A DNA stretch of 64,000 bases from VRUE01 sp963714155 (GTDB lineage: Bacteria; Actinomycetota; Thermoleophilia; Solirubrobacterales; 70-9), in the NCBI GenBank assembly GCA_963714155.1, contig OY970236.1, positions 434,001 through 498,000 of the forward strand, in the 5' to 3' direction. Positions 25,550-35,200 of the stretch are shown one piece after another. The notes beneath the pieces were generated by a model. It saw only the letters and a list, made by a program, of their open reading frames with translations. It did not search any database and was not told where the DNA came from. Numbering within the stretch: the first letter of the stretch is position 1; every line of letters starts with the position of its first letter. A program made the position numbers and the translations under genes.

Positions 25550-26509
25550 GTGATTCGCCGCCTCGTCCCCTTCCTCGCTCTCCTCTGCGCCCTCGCCGTC
25601 CCGGCGACCGCGCTGGGCGCCGCGCCGAAAGCGCCCACGGGTCCGCCCGAGGCGACGGTGAAGATTCGTGTCGGTCACCTGGACGGCGGCAAGGCGCAGA
25701 TCTACAGCAAGGTGCCGGTCACTGGGACGATCGCGCCGTTTGCGCCCGGGCAGAAGGTCGAGGTCTCCTTCTTCCTCGATGGCAAGCCGCTGCTCAGCCG
25801 CAAGGTTGCGGTGCAGAAGGGCAAGGGCGATTCCGGCACCTTCCGCGCCAGCGTCCTGCTGCGCGAAGGCGGTGTGTACGCAGTGAGCGCCCAGCATGAG
25901 GCGAACGTGGTGCTCGGAGGAGACGCCACGGTGCGTAAGAGTTGGAAGGTCTCCTACCCAGCCCTGCACCAAGGGCAGTGCGGCGACGTCGTCGTCGGCT
26001 TCAAGAAGGCGATGCGGAAGATGGGCTACATCGCCAACAGCGGCCGCTGCTTCGGCGGCAAGACCGCCCGCGGCGTGTTGGCCTACCGCAAAGTCAACGG
26101 CATGTCGCGCAGCTACCGCGCCGGCGCCGGCCTGGTCAAGAGTGCCTTCTCCGGCAAGGGCGAATACCACGTGATTCATCCCGGCGCCGGCGAACACCTC
26201 GAGGCACCGCTCTCCAAGCAGGTGCTCGTCTTCGCCAAGGGCGACAAGCCGTTCGCGGTCTACCCGATCTCTTCGGGCAAGAGCTCGACCCCGACCGTCA
26301 CCGGTCACTTCACCTTCATCCGCCAGGAACCGGGCTACAACTCGCACGGCATGTACTACTCGTTCTATTTCTACGGCGGCTACGCGGTACACGGCTACGA
26401 ATCGGTGCCCGACTACCCCGCCAGCCACGGTTGCATCCGCACCTTCATCGCCGACCAGCCTGAGATCTACGACCGAATTAATTTCGGCGAGGAGATCTTC
26501 GTCTTCTAG
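25550..26509 (+). CDS. L,D-transpeptidase (YkuD domain), secreted
   Basis: 319 aa from GTG 25550. Signal peptide (LVPFLALLCALAVPATALGAA), a beta-sandwich-like region (about 30-130), a peptidoglycan-binding-type stretch (CGDVVVGFKKAMRKMGYI, RGVLAYRKVNGM), and the YkuD catalytic domain at the C-terminus with YAVHGYESVP and SHGCIRT (catalytic Cys near 295). Forms 3-3 crosslinks in peptidoglycan or attaches proteins to it. Confidence 0.92.
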   Translation: MIRRLVPFLALLCALAVPATALGAAPKAPTGPPEATVKIRVGHLDGGKAQIYSKVPVTGTIAPFAPGQKVEVSFFLDGKPLLSRKVAVQKGKGDSGTFRASVLLREGGVYAVSAQHEANVVLGGDATVRKSWKVSYPALHQGQCGDVVVGFKKAMRKMGYIANSGRCFGGKTARGVLAYRKVNGMSRSYRAGAGLVKSAFSGKGEYHVIHPGAGEHLEAPLSKQVLVFAKGDKPFAVYPISSGKSSTPTVTGHFTFIRQEPGYNSHGMYYSFYFYGGYAVHGYESVPDYPASHGCIRTFIADQPEIYDRINFGEEIFVF

Positions 26510-26515
26510 GGGCGG

Positions 26516-26902
26516 ATGGTGATCAGCAAGAGAGCCCTGAAAGCGGTTCTCGTCGTGATCGCTGCCTGGCACGTCGTCACCGGGATGCTGGCGCTTGTCG
26601 CGCCGGACACCTTCTTCGACCAGATCGGTCACTACGGGATCGAGAACTCGCACTACGTGGGTGACGTTGGGGCGTTCATGCTGGCCTTCGGGGTGGCGGC
26701 GGGGATCGCCGTCGTGCGGCCCTCGTGGCGGGCGCCGATCCTCTGGCTGGGGGCGCTCTGGTACGGCTTTCACGCGATCAACCATGCCTTCGATACGGGG
26801 GAGGCGAAGAGCGAGGCGCGAGGCTGGGGCGACACGCTGCTGATCGCTTTCGGCGCGGTTGCTTCCGCCTGGCTAGCGCGGGTATCGGAACGGTTGAGAT
26901 GA
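26516..26902 (+). CDS. Small four-helix membrane protein
   Basis: 128 aa, four predicted helices (VLVVIAAWHVVTGMLALV, GAFMLAFGVAAGIAVV, APILWLGALWYGFHAI, TLLIAFGAVASAWLA). WYGFHAINHAFDTG is the most distinctive motif. Resembles DUF4345-like small membrane proteins; function unknown. Its TGA overlaps the ATG of the epimerase gene (ATGA), so the two are coupled. Confidence 0.78.
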   Translation: MVISKRALKAVLVVIAAWHVVTGMLALVAPDTFFDQIGHYGIENSHYVGDVGAFMLAFGVAAGIAVVRPSWRAPILWLGALWYGFHAINHAFDTGEAKSEARGWGDTLLIAFGAVASAWLARVSERLR

Positions 26903-27843
26903 AGGTCTTCGTTGCAGGCGCGAGCGGTGTGATCGGCAGGCCGTTGGTCCATCAGCTGATCGCAGCCGGACACGAGGTGACGGGGATGACCCGCAGCGAG
27001 GATCGCGCGGCTGAGATTCGCGAGGCCGGGGCGGCCGCGGTCGTTTGCGATGTCTTCGACGCGGCGGCGCTCGAGTCCACTGTTCGTCAGGCGGCGCCCG
27101 AGGTCGTCATCCACGAGCTGACCGCGCTGCCGGCGCGACTCGACTACAAAGCCAAGCAGGACCCGCTGGCGCCGACCAACCGCGTGCGCACCGAGGGCAC
27201 CCGCAACTTGGTCGCGGCCGCGAAGGCGGCGGGCGCGAGGCGGCTCATCGCCGAGAGCGTCGCCTTCTTCTACAAGCCGCAGGGCGAGTGGGTGAAGGAT
27301 GAGGCAGCGCCGCTCAACCTCGAGGCGCCGGGGTACTTCGGCGGCGCGGCGGCGGCGCTTGCCGACCTCGAGCACCAGGTGACGAGCGCCGAGGGCATCG
27401 AGGGCGTGGTCCTGCGCTACGGCTGGCTCTACGGGCCGGGCACCTTCTTCGACCGCGTCGGCTCGCAGACCGAGGACGCGCTGAAGCGGCGCCTGCCGAT
27501 CGTCGGCAAGGGCGACGGGACCTTCTCCTTCGTCCACGTCGAGGACGCAGCGGGCGCGACCGTGGCCGCGGTCGAACGGGGCGCCCCCGGCGCCTACAAC
27601 GTTGTCGACGACGAGCCGGCACCGATGCGCGAGTGGGTGCCTGTCTTCTGCGAGGCGGTGGGGGCGAAGAAGCCGATGCGGGTTCCTGTTTGGCTGGCGC
27701 GGCTGATCGCCGGTGCTGCTGCCGTCGGCTCGGCAACCCAACTGCGCGGCGCCTCGAACGTCAAGGCCAAGCGCGAGCTTGGCTGGCAGCCGAGCCATCC
27801 GAGCTGGCGAGAGGGCTTCGCCGATCCGGCGGCGCGCGGCTAG
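26899..27843 (+). CDS. NAD-dependent epimerase/dehydratase (extended SDR)
   Basis: 314 aa from ATG 26899. N-terminal Rossmann motif GASGVIG in MKVFVAGASGVIGRPLV, VIHELTALPARLD, and a large C-terminal substrate part. The usual YxxxK is replaced by a region GYFGGAAAALADLE lacking the normal Tyr-Lys pair, so it may be an atypical SDR or a regulatory/NAD-binding protein. Cotranscribed with the membrane protein upstream. Confidence 0.85.
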   Translation: MKVFVAGASGVIGRPLVHQLIAAGHEVTGMTRSEDRAAEIREAGAAAVVCDVFDAAALESTVRQAAPEVVIHELTALPARLDYKAKQDPLAPTNRVRTEGTRNLVAAAKAAGARRLIAESVAFFYKPQGEWVKDEAAPLNLEAPGYFGGAAAALADLEHQVTSAEGIEGVVLRYGWLYGPGTFFDRVGSQTEDALKRRLPIVGKGDGTFSFVHVEDAAGATVAAVERGAPGAYNVVDDEPAPMREWVPVFCEAVGAKKPMRVPVWLARLIAGAAAVGSATQLRGASNVKAKRELGWQPSHPSWREGFADPAARG

Positions 27844-27875
27844 CGATCTCGGCCGGCCGGTCCCCGACTCATAGG

Positions 27876-28451
27876 ATGATCGCCGTGGCCGACCTCGACG
27901 CTGCCAAGGGGACACTGCTCGCCGAGCTGCGCGAGCACTCGTTGGTGATCGGCGAGGTGACGCTCGCCAGCGGGGCGACGGCGCAGTACTACGTCGACGC
28001 GCGCCGGGCGCTGTTGCGGCCAGCTGGGTTTCTCGCGGCTGGAGAGCTGATCGCCGCGGCAGCGGCTGAAGTAGGCGCGAACGCGGTTGGCGGTCCCGCC
28101 ACGGCGGCGATTCCCCCGTCCTGCGCGGCGCTTGCGGTGCCGGCCGGGAAGGATCTGCTCGGTTTCTTCGTCCGCGGCGAGCGCAAGCAGCACGGGCTGC
28201 AGCGCTGGGTCGAGGGCGCGGTTGAGCCCGGCGCCCGCTGCCTCGTGGTCGAGGACACGGTGACGACGGGTGGCTCGACCGCGGAGGCGATCGGGCGGAT
28301 CGCCGAGCAGGGCCTCGAGGTCGCCGGCGTCGTCGCGGTGGTCGACCGTCTCGCCGGCGGAGCGGAGCGGATCGAAGCCGCGGCAAACGCTCCCTACCGC
28401 GCCCTGATCACGATCGACGAGATCTACCCCGAGCGTCCCGACCGCGACTGA
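27876..28451 (+). CDS. pyrE: Orotate phosphoribosyltransferase
   Basis: 191 aa from ATG 27876. Converts orotate + PRPP to OMP in UMP synthesis. N-terminal LAELREHSLVIGEVTLASGATAQYYVDARRALLRP, the flexible loop FVRGERKQHG and the PRPP-binding loop CLVVEDTVTTGGST are all intact. An upstream frame extension into the preceding gene is not needed. Confidence 0.93.
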   Translation: MIAVADLDAAKGTLLAELREHSLVIGEVTLASGATAQYYVDARRALLRPAGFLAAGELIAAAAAEVGANAVGGPATAAIPPSCAALAVPAGKDLLGFFVRGERKQHGLQRWVEGAVEPGARCLVVEDTVTTGGSTAEAIGRIAEQGLEVAGVVAVVDRLAGGAERIEAAANAPYRALITIDEIYPERPDRD

Positions 28452-28452
28452 G

Positions 28453-29139
28453 GTGGACCCCGACGCCGTAGAGATCCGCGTGCTCGGCTGCTTGGTCGAG
28501 AAGCAGCACACCACGCCCGATGCCTACCCGCTTTCGCTCAACGCGCTGCGGCTGGCCTGTAACCAGTCGACCAACCGCGAGCCGGTGGTCGACTACGACG
28601 AGCAGGAAGTGGTCGAGGCCCTGCGCCGCTTGGCGCTGCGCGGTTGGACCCGACTGACGAGCGGGGCGGGCAGCAGAGCGCGCAAGTACCGGCACCTGCT
28701 CGACCAGGCCTTTGGCCTCGATGACGCCGAGGTCTCGCTGCTGGCCGTGCTGATGCTGCGCGGCCCGCAGACGCCGGGCGAGCTGAAGCAGAGGGGTCAG
28801 AGACTTCACGACTTCGCTGATCTCGCCGGCGTCCACGAGACGCTCGAGCGCTTGGTCGAGCGCGGTCAGGTCGCCCGCCACGCGAAACGGCCCGGGCAGA
28901 AGGAGGAGCGCTTCGAGCAGTTGCTTGGCGGTGGGGGGAGTGAGAGTCGCGAGACCCCGCCAGCGGCTATCGCGCCAGATGCCGCCGAGTCGAGCCCGAC
29001 TGAGGCCGGGCGGGAGGACGTCACGAGCTCGGTCGAGCCGGCCCTGAAGCCGGCCGAGGACCGCCTTACCCGCCTCGAGCGCGAAGTCTCCGAGTTGCGC
29101 ACCGAGTTTGCCGCGTTGCGCGCCGCCCTCGGCGACTAA
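28453..29139 (+). CDS. YceH-family protein (DUF480, UPF0502)
   Basis: 228 aa from GTG 28453, starting 1 nt after the pyrE stop. Family signature RVLGCLVEKQHTTPDAYPLSLNALRLACNQSTNREPV followed by tandem winged-helix domains (VSLLAVLMLRGPQTPGELKQR). Usually ~215 aa. The C-terminus is a coiled coil (LTRLEREVSELRTEFAALRAAL). DNA-binding is likely by fold; physiological role unknown. Confidence 0.9.
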   Translation: MDPDAVEIRVLGCLVEKQHTTPDAYPLSLNALRLACNQSTNREPVVDYDEQEVVEALRRLALRGWTRLTSGAGSRARKYRHLLDQAFGLDDAEVSLLAVLMLRGPQTPGELKQRGQRLHDFADLAGVHETLERLVERGQVARHAKRPGQKEERFEQLLGGGGSESRETPPAAIAPDAAESSPTEAGREDVTSSVEPALKPAEDRLTRLEREVSELRTEFAALRAALGD

Positions 29140-29176
29140 GCACACCGGGGTATCTAGAAAAGCCTCTATTTGCAGG

Positions 29177-29194
29177 CAAGACGCACGCGTCTTG
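29177..29194. promoter_or_regulatory. Palindromic operator over the -35 of module A
   Basis: Perfect 18-bp palindrome CAAGACGCACGCGTCTTG, its right end overlapping TTGACA of the promoter for the gene at 29348. A second small palindrome, ACGCAGA-TG-TCTGCGT (29238-29253), lies in the early leader. Confidence 0.6.
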
Positions 29195-29220
29195 ACAACT
29201 AGACAACCGTGTGTCTTAAT
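29192..29220 (+). promoter_or_regulatory. Sigma-70-type promoter of module A
   Basis: TTGACA (29192-29197), 17-bp spacer, CTTAAT (29215-29220). Expected start near 29227, giving a ~120-nt leader before GTG 29348. Confidence 0.6.
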
Positions 29221-29269
29221 CTCCGCACGATCTAGAGACGCAGATGTCTGCGTTTTCCGGACAGAGATA

Positions 29270-29343
29270 CAGGGACATAACGAGCCTCGAGGAAGCCGCT
29301 AAGGGAAGCGGCGGGCAGAGGGGCTCACGGGACAAGGAGAGAG
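29270..29343 (+). ncRNA. Conserved leader RNA, copy A
   Basis: 74 nt nearly identical (one indel, one substitution) to 42999-43073. Possible fold: outer GAGCC/GGCTC (29282-29286 with 29322-29326), inner GCCGCT/AGCGGC (29295-29300 with 29307-29312). Ends in the Shine-Dalgarno run AAGGAGAGAG, so it could control translation. No match to a riboswitch class I know. Confidence 0.65.
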
Positions 29344-29347
29344 CTAC

Positions 29348-32209
29348 GTGAGACGCCATGCGAAGGCATCGTCTGCTGGACCGACTTTGGGGAAGGGACG
29401 ACGCTTTGCCCTGCTTGCCGTGGTGGTCGGCGCCTTTCTTGCCGTTCCAGCCCACGCTGCCGCGGACCTCCTGACGGTCACCTTGAGTGGCACCGGCACC
29501 GGCACGGTCACCAGCTCCCCCGCCGGTATTGAATGCTCGAACACGCCAGGGAACGAGAAACTCTCGAGCGACGACTGCACCCAGGAATTCGGGATCCTCG
29601 AAACAGTCACTTTGACTGCCGTGCCCGACGATCCAGCCATCCTCAACCAGTGGACAGGCGATACCACTGACTTTCCTCCTGAATTCCCCTCGACCTGCAA
29701 CTCCGGGAGCACGAACCCTTGCAGCTTCCTTTCGCTGTTCGGGACGCCGACGGTAGACGCCAACTTCGGCCCGCCTCCACCTCCGCCGCTCGCCACCACC
29801 GGCGGAACCGGCGAAGTCAATTCCTTCTTCGCGACTTTGGAAGGGGCGGTAAATCCTGGGGGCAACCAAGTCGGTAGCTGCAGATTTGAATATGGCCCCA
29901 CAGTCGCCTACGGGAAATCCGTGCCCTGCTCTCCGAAAGCCCTCGGTGCGGGCAATACGGATGTCTCCGTGAGTGCCCGCACTGCCGCCATCGAGCCGTC
30001 GACGACCTACCACTACCGGGTCGTTGCGACCAACGCCGGCGGATCTTCGGCAGGCGACGATCGCACCTTCATCACCCCGGCAGCGCCACCGGATGACTGC
30101 CCCAATGCTCTGAGGCGGGCGGAACAAGGCAGTCGCGCGCTGCGCCTCCCTGCTTGCATGGCTTTGGAGATGGTCAGCCCCCCAAAGAAGTTCAACCAAC
30201 CGGCCCGAGACGGCATGCCCTCGCTTGATGGCAACAGAGTGATGTTTCGGTCCATCGCCGCGTTGGCTGAAACTCCGAAGGAGGGGAACATCTTCGATTC
30301 TTATGTCGCCACCCGCACGCCATCCGGCTGGGTGACGTCACCGACTTCGCTGCCGGCGATCTACACCAGGGGCTCGGAAGGCGTCGGAGCGGCATGCACC
30401 TATAGCGAAGATTTCTCACGCTGGAGCATGTACGCATCCACCGCTGGCCAGGCAAAGATCAGTGTGACGTCGGCCTTCCAGGGCAGGCTGGATGGAGGCT
30501 TCTCCCCACTCAGCCCCACCATGGTTCCAAACTCGTCCACCCTGAAGCTCGAAATCAACTATGTGCAGGAAGGGATCTGCCAGGGAGCCTCGGCGGATAG
30601 TTCGCACCTGTTCTTCTCGATGGGCAGTAGCAGGATTGGGTTCCTACCGGGAGATCCGGTCAGTGGCAACGACGGACTCGCGTCTCAGTCCAATGTCTAT
30701 GAGGCATACAGAGACGAAAGTGGCAATCCGACCGTAGAACTTCTGCAACGCGATAAGGATGGAGACATCGTTGGAAATCTTTGTGGAGCATCGATCGGGG
30801 GCATAAACTCAAACCCAGGGGCGAGAAGAGGCTCCGTATCACCCGACGCCTCCCGCGTCTACTTCTCGACATCGCCTGCACAGCCAGCCGGGGAGCCCTG
30901 TAATCCGATCAATCGCCGAATCATGAAGCGGGTTCAAACTCCTGACGGCCCGGAAATCTCTGAACTAGTCACATCTGAGTGCAACAGGGTAGCGCCAGAA
31001 TGTAAAACGCTGCAGGGTGACGACTCCTACATGGGAGCATCGCAAGAAGGATCCAAGGTTTTCTTCATCACAAATCGACAGCTGGCTAACTCGGATCTCG
31101 ACTCTGGATCGCAGTGCACTAGCAGTGAAACTGAAGGATGCGATCTCTATCTCTATGACGAATCGCATCCTGTGGGAAGTCGATTGACACAGGTATCGGC
31201 GGGAGAACCTGACGCGCCAACCCCCGGAGAAGGGGGTGAAGTTATGGGCTTGGGCGACTTTGCCGGAAATGGCTCGCGAGCCTATTTCGTTGCCAAAGGA
31301 GTGCTGACCTCGGCTCCGAACCAAGCCGGCGATACGGCACTGGCCGGTGAGCGCAACCTCTATATGTACGAGCGTGACGAGGCGCATCCGGGAGGTCAAA
31401 TCCTCTTCATCGCAACGCTCTCCTCCGAAGACTTTGAGGTCTATTTCAACTCTCCGGGCGTGAACCTCGCCTCGGCGGCGCCTTTGCTCGGTAGTGATCG
31501 CAGCAACCAGGCAATTGGTGGCGATGGCCACATCCTCGCCTTCATCAGCTCCGCCTCGCTAACGCCTGAAGATACGGATGGCGGCGCCAGAGACATCTAT
31601 AGATTCGATTCAACAACTCAAAATCTGGAACTCGTGTCGAAGGCAGCACCCGGAGGGGAAGACGGTGGACCCAGCGGCGTCACGTTGCCAAGCAACTTCG
31701 CAAACAACACTGTTCCTCGTATTTTGTTCCGTCGCTGGATGAGCGAAGACGGCGGGTCGATCGTCTTCATGACCACGGAAGGTCTGGATCCGACCGACGT
31801 CGACGGCGGGGAATCCGCATACCTATGGCGCGACGGAACGGTGACAGCTGTGGGTCAGAGTAGGAATCTGGCCCCCACGGTGAGCTTCGATGGCACCGAG
31901 GTCGTCTTCAACAGTGACGATCAGCTGCTCCCAGAAGATCGAGATGCGGCGACGGATATCTATGTGGCTAGGGCGGACGGTGGCTACCCCTTCCCAGTGC
32001 CCTCCGTTCCATGCACGGGGGAAGCATGTCAAACCCAATCCTCGCGCCCTGCGGGCCAAGGTGCGGCGTCGGACTCTTTTGTCGGCGCCGGGAATTTGAC
32101 GACGCAGTCAGGCAATCGTCACAAAAAACGGCGCCACAAGAAAAAGCAACATAAGAGAAGGCACGCGCATGCAAAGCAGGCCGCTAATAAGCAGGGGGGC
32201 AACAAGTGA
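29348..32209 (+). CDS. Module A gene 1: secreted propeller/fibronectin-like exoprotein with basic tail
   Basis: 953 aa from GTG 29348. Signal peptide (FALLAVVVGAFLAVPAHAAA), then an InlB-B-repeat-like unit (LSGTGTGTVTSSPAGIEC... to about 135), a fibronectin-like domain (about 145-245: SCRFEYGPTVAYG, TYHYRVVATNAGG) and a long domain with TolB/PD40-like blades (DGNRVMFRS, DASRVYFSTSP, GSKVFFITNR, DGSIVFMTTEG). The last ~30 residues are mostly Lys, Arg and His (HKKRRHKKKQHKRRHAH). Paralogue of the gene at 44029, with which it shares everything after the fibronectin-like domain. Base composition is clearly less GC-rich than that of the paralogue. Secreted; function unknown. Coupled to the next gene by GTGA. 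Confidence 0.82.
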   Translation: MRRHAKASSAGPTLGKGRRFALLAVVVGAFLAVPAHAAADLLTVTLSGTGTGTVTSSPAGIECSNTPGNEKLSSDDCTQEFGILETVTLTAVPDDPAILNQWTGDTTDFPPEFPSTCNSGSTNPCSFLSLFGTPTVDANFGPPPPPPLATTGGTGEVNSFFATLEGAVNPGGNQVGSCRFEYGPTVAYGKSVPCSPKALGAGNTDVSVSARTAAIEPSTTYHYRVVATNAGGSSAGDDRTFITPAAPPDDCPNALRRAEQGSRALRLPACMALEMVSPPKKFNQPARDGMPSLDGNRVMFRSIAALAETPKEGNIFDSYVATRTPSGWVTSPTSLPAIYTRGSEGVGAACTYSEDFSRWSMYASTAGQAKISVTSAFQGRLDGGFSPLSPTMVPNSSTLKLEINYVQEGICQGASADSSHLFFSMGSSRIGFLPGDPVSGNDGLASQSNVYEAYRDESGNPTVELLQRDKDGDIVGNLCGASIGGINSNPGARRGSVSPDASRVYFSTSPAQPAGEPCNPINRRIMKRVQTPDGPEISELVTSECNRVAPECKTLQGDDSYMGASQEGSKVFFITNRQLANSDLDSGSQCTSSETEGCDLYLYDESHPVGSRLTQVSAGEPDAPTPGEGGEVMGLGDFAGNGSRAYFVAKGVLTSAPNQAGDTALAGERNLYMYERDEAHPGGQILFIATLSSEDFEVYFNSPGVNLASAAPLLGSDRSNQAIGGDGHILAFISSASLTPEDTDGGARDIYRFDSTTQNLELVSKAAPGGEDGGPSGVTLPSNFANNTVPRILFRRWMSEDGGSIVFMTTEGLDPTDVDGGESAYLWRDGTVTAVGQSRNLAPTVSFDGTEVVFNSDDQLLPEDRDAATDIYVARADGGYPFPVPSVPCTGEACQTQSSRPAGQGAASDSFVGAGNLTTQSGNRHKKRRHKKKQHKRRHAHAKQAANKQGGNK

Positions 32210-35200
32210 GCGTTCTTGTCAATAACCGGATGCTTCGCGCGCTGGGCTTGGTGTGGGTTGCTTTGGGTGTGATGGCGGCCCCGGCGCTGGCGGCTCCCTC
32301 GTGGGAGGTGTCGTTGACCAACCACCCGACGGAACTACCCCGAACTGACGAAAGGATCGTCTTCGAAGCCGTAGCTACGAACGTCGGAGACACCCCGACT
32401 TCCGGCGAGGTGACGGTTACGATAGAGCTGCCGGGAGGCGAAGAGACAACACCCTTCCGAATTAGAGGACCCCTACCTATTTCGGAAGAAGAAACACTCT
32501 CTGAACATGCAGACTTTGGCCTGCCAAATGGCTGGGATTGTTCGAAGCAGCTGGCCACAGCTCTGCTTCACGCATCGGTCACCTGCACACGGTCCGACGC
32601 TCTGTCACCGGGCGAAGACTATCCCCCTATCGTGATCGCTACCCACTTGGGAAGCGACGCGGAAAGCCCTGTCGGTACTGCCCAGGCAACGGTCTCAGGC
32701 GGAGCGGCAGCGAGTGCCAGCGACAGTGCGTCATATACGTTCACGCCTGGTCTCAGCTTTGGCATCCTCGAAGGCAGCTTTTCAGCAAAGGTCTCAGCCG
32801 TGCCTGATGGAATGCCGTTTGAGTACAAAGGTGGATGGGCTCCGGCGGCGACGATCGCCTCGGTCGGATCGGACACGCTGGAACTTTCAACCGAGGCGGT
32901 GGATTCAGGTCGGCAGCTCTTGAGCGCTGGCAGTCAGCCCTTTGAAGTTGGCCAGGAAATCAGCGGCTCGGGTATTGCGCCTGGCACGACCATCGAAGCG
33001 ATAGGGCCTGGGACCCTGACGCTTTCTGCGCGAACGAGCAAGGCTGCGCAGCGCGTCGCGATTTCTTCCGGCTCGATCACAGGAACCGCGATGACAACCC
33101 TCGGTCGAGAACTGCTCGAAGTCGTAACCGCGACTGGTCAGGGAACGATGACGGCTGGCTCGAAAATTGTGACCGATGTCAGCACTGAGAGCGGAGATTT
33201 CATGGTTGGCCAGAGCCTTGTCGGCATCGGCATCGATCATACGAAGGCCGGAGGACATCCGTTCTCGGCCGGCACGGCATTTGGTCTCAATGTCCACCAT
33301 GTGGATAACAACGAAGTAACCGCCCTCGAGAGCATCAAGGACACAGTTGTGGATGCCCCTCGGGGGTTTGTCGGTAACGCTCTTGCGACCCCGGAATTTT
33401 GCGACACGGTCGAAGCGGTGATTCTCGGAAGCTGTCCCGCGGAAAGCTCGGTGGGAGGCATTAATGTCTATACGACCGGCATAGAAGCCCCGCCCTATGA
33501 CTCCTATGTCGCCACGGGTCCATTTGGGGGAAAGCGAGTGATCTATTCGCTGACGCCGGAATATGGCCAGCCTGCCCAGTTTGCATTCGGGTTTTTCATC
33601 GGCTTTGTCCCGTACACATTTGTCCCGGAGCTGCGCGCCGATGAAGGCTATGCCGTGAGCTTCCGAACGGCGCCAATTGTCACCACTCCGGAACTCGTGG
33701 GAGCACAGGTAACGCTGTGCAATTTTGGGGCAAATATTGAGTCGCTGGGCGGCATCAATGGCTACGGCTTGACGAGCTGCAGAAAGCCGACCGCCCCTGA
33801 TGCCTATCCACATCCGTTGATCACCAATCCGACCCGCTGCTCAGGCCCGCCGCCGGCGACGGGCCTCAAAGTCGATTCGTGGCAGCATCCGGGCGATATC
33901 AAGACCGCTGATTTCTCCGCGCCGCAGATCACGGAATGCGATGCGGTCCTGTTCGAACCGGAAGCCAAACTCGAGCCGACCAATCATCAGGCTGACACGC
34001 CGACTGGTCTTGCGGTGGAAATGAAGATGCCGATCGAAGGCGTTCAGGACCCGAGCGGCGTATCGCAGGCGAACCTGGACACCGTGACGGTCACCTTCCC
34101 GAAGGGAATGACGATCAACGGCGCAGCAGCGGATGGCCTCGGTGCCTGCAGCCTGGCCCAAGTCAAGCTGCATTCAAATGCGCCCGACGAATGCCCCGCA
34201 TCGTCTCGGGTGGGCCAGATCGAAATCGACACGCCGCTGATCCGCGAGACCCTCAAAGGCTCGATCTATCTCGCCAAGCAGAACGACAACCCCTTCAACT
34301 CGACCATCGGCCTCTACATGGTCTTCGACTCCCCCCGCGACGGGGTGCGGATCAAGGTCGCCGGCAAGGTCACGCCTGACCCACAGACCGGCCAGTTGGT
34401 CTCGACCTTCACCGAAAACCCGGAAGCGCCCTTCTCGCGGCTCGCGCTTCACTTCAACGAAGGCCCAAGGGCACCGCTCGTCAACCCGCCCAAGTGCGGC
34501 ACCTACGCCATCCACGCGGAATTCTCGCCCTGGAGCGCCGTCAATCCTGCCAACCCGACCCCGGATGAGATCGTCGAAGATGACTCGGCCTACGAGGTCA
34601 CCTCTGGCCCTGGAGGCTCGCCCTGTCCCGATGGAGCCCTCGAGCCGAAGCTGAAGGCCGGTGTCAAGGACACTCAGGCCGGGTCTAAGAGCCCGTTCGT
34701 CTTCAGCCTTTCTCGCGAAGATGGCACCCAGCGCTTCAGCAAGGTTGGCGTCACCACCCCGAGGGGCCTCACCGCCTATCTCAAGGGCATCCCCTACTGC
34801 CCGGATGCCGTGCTGGCAGGCATCTCGGCTGCCGAGGGAGCAGGGGCATCAGAGCTCTCCAGCTCGGCGTGTCCGGGGGCCAGCCAGGTAGGCACCGCTC
34901 AGGCATCCGCTGGCGCTGGGCCCGTTCCCTTCTATGCCTCCGGCAGGGTGTTCCTGGCCGGTCCCTACAAGGGCGCCCCGCTGTCGCTGGCAGTAGTGAC
35001 GCCAGCGGTCGCAGGTCCCTTCGACCTCGGCAACGTGGTCGTCAGGAACCCCCTCTTCGTCGACCCAGTCACTGCCCAGGTCTCGACTGAATCGGACCCG
35101 ATCCCAACCGCCCTGCACGGGATCACACTCGACGTGAGGGACATCAGGGTCAATCTTGATCGACCCGCCTTTACCCAGGCGCCGACCAACTGCGAGCCGA

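Noticed and set aside
26770..28386. 538-codon minus-strand frame opposite the epimerase and pyrE genes
   Set aside because: Arg/Pro/Ala-rich shadow spanning three good genes.
29270..29343. Cyclic-di-GMP-I or c-di-AMP riboswitch for the shared leader
   Set aside because: Some short words are similar (CACAGGGACATAACC, GAGGAA) but the conserved cores of these classes do not align.
29215..30199. 327-codon minus-strand frame across the module A promoter
   Set aside because: Its sequence has no domain and would run through the promoter, leader RNA and signal-peptide region of a clear gene.
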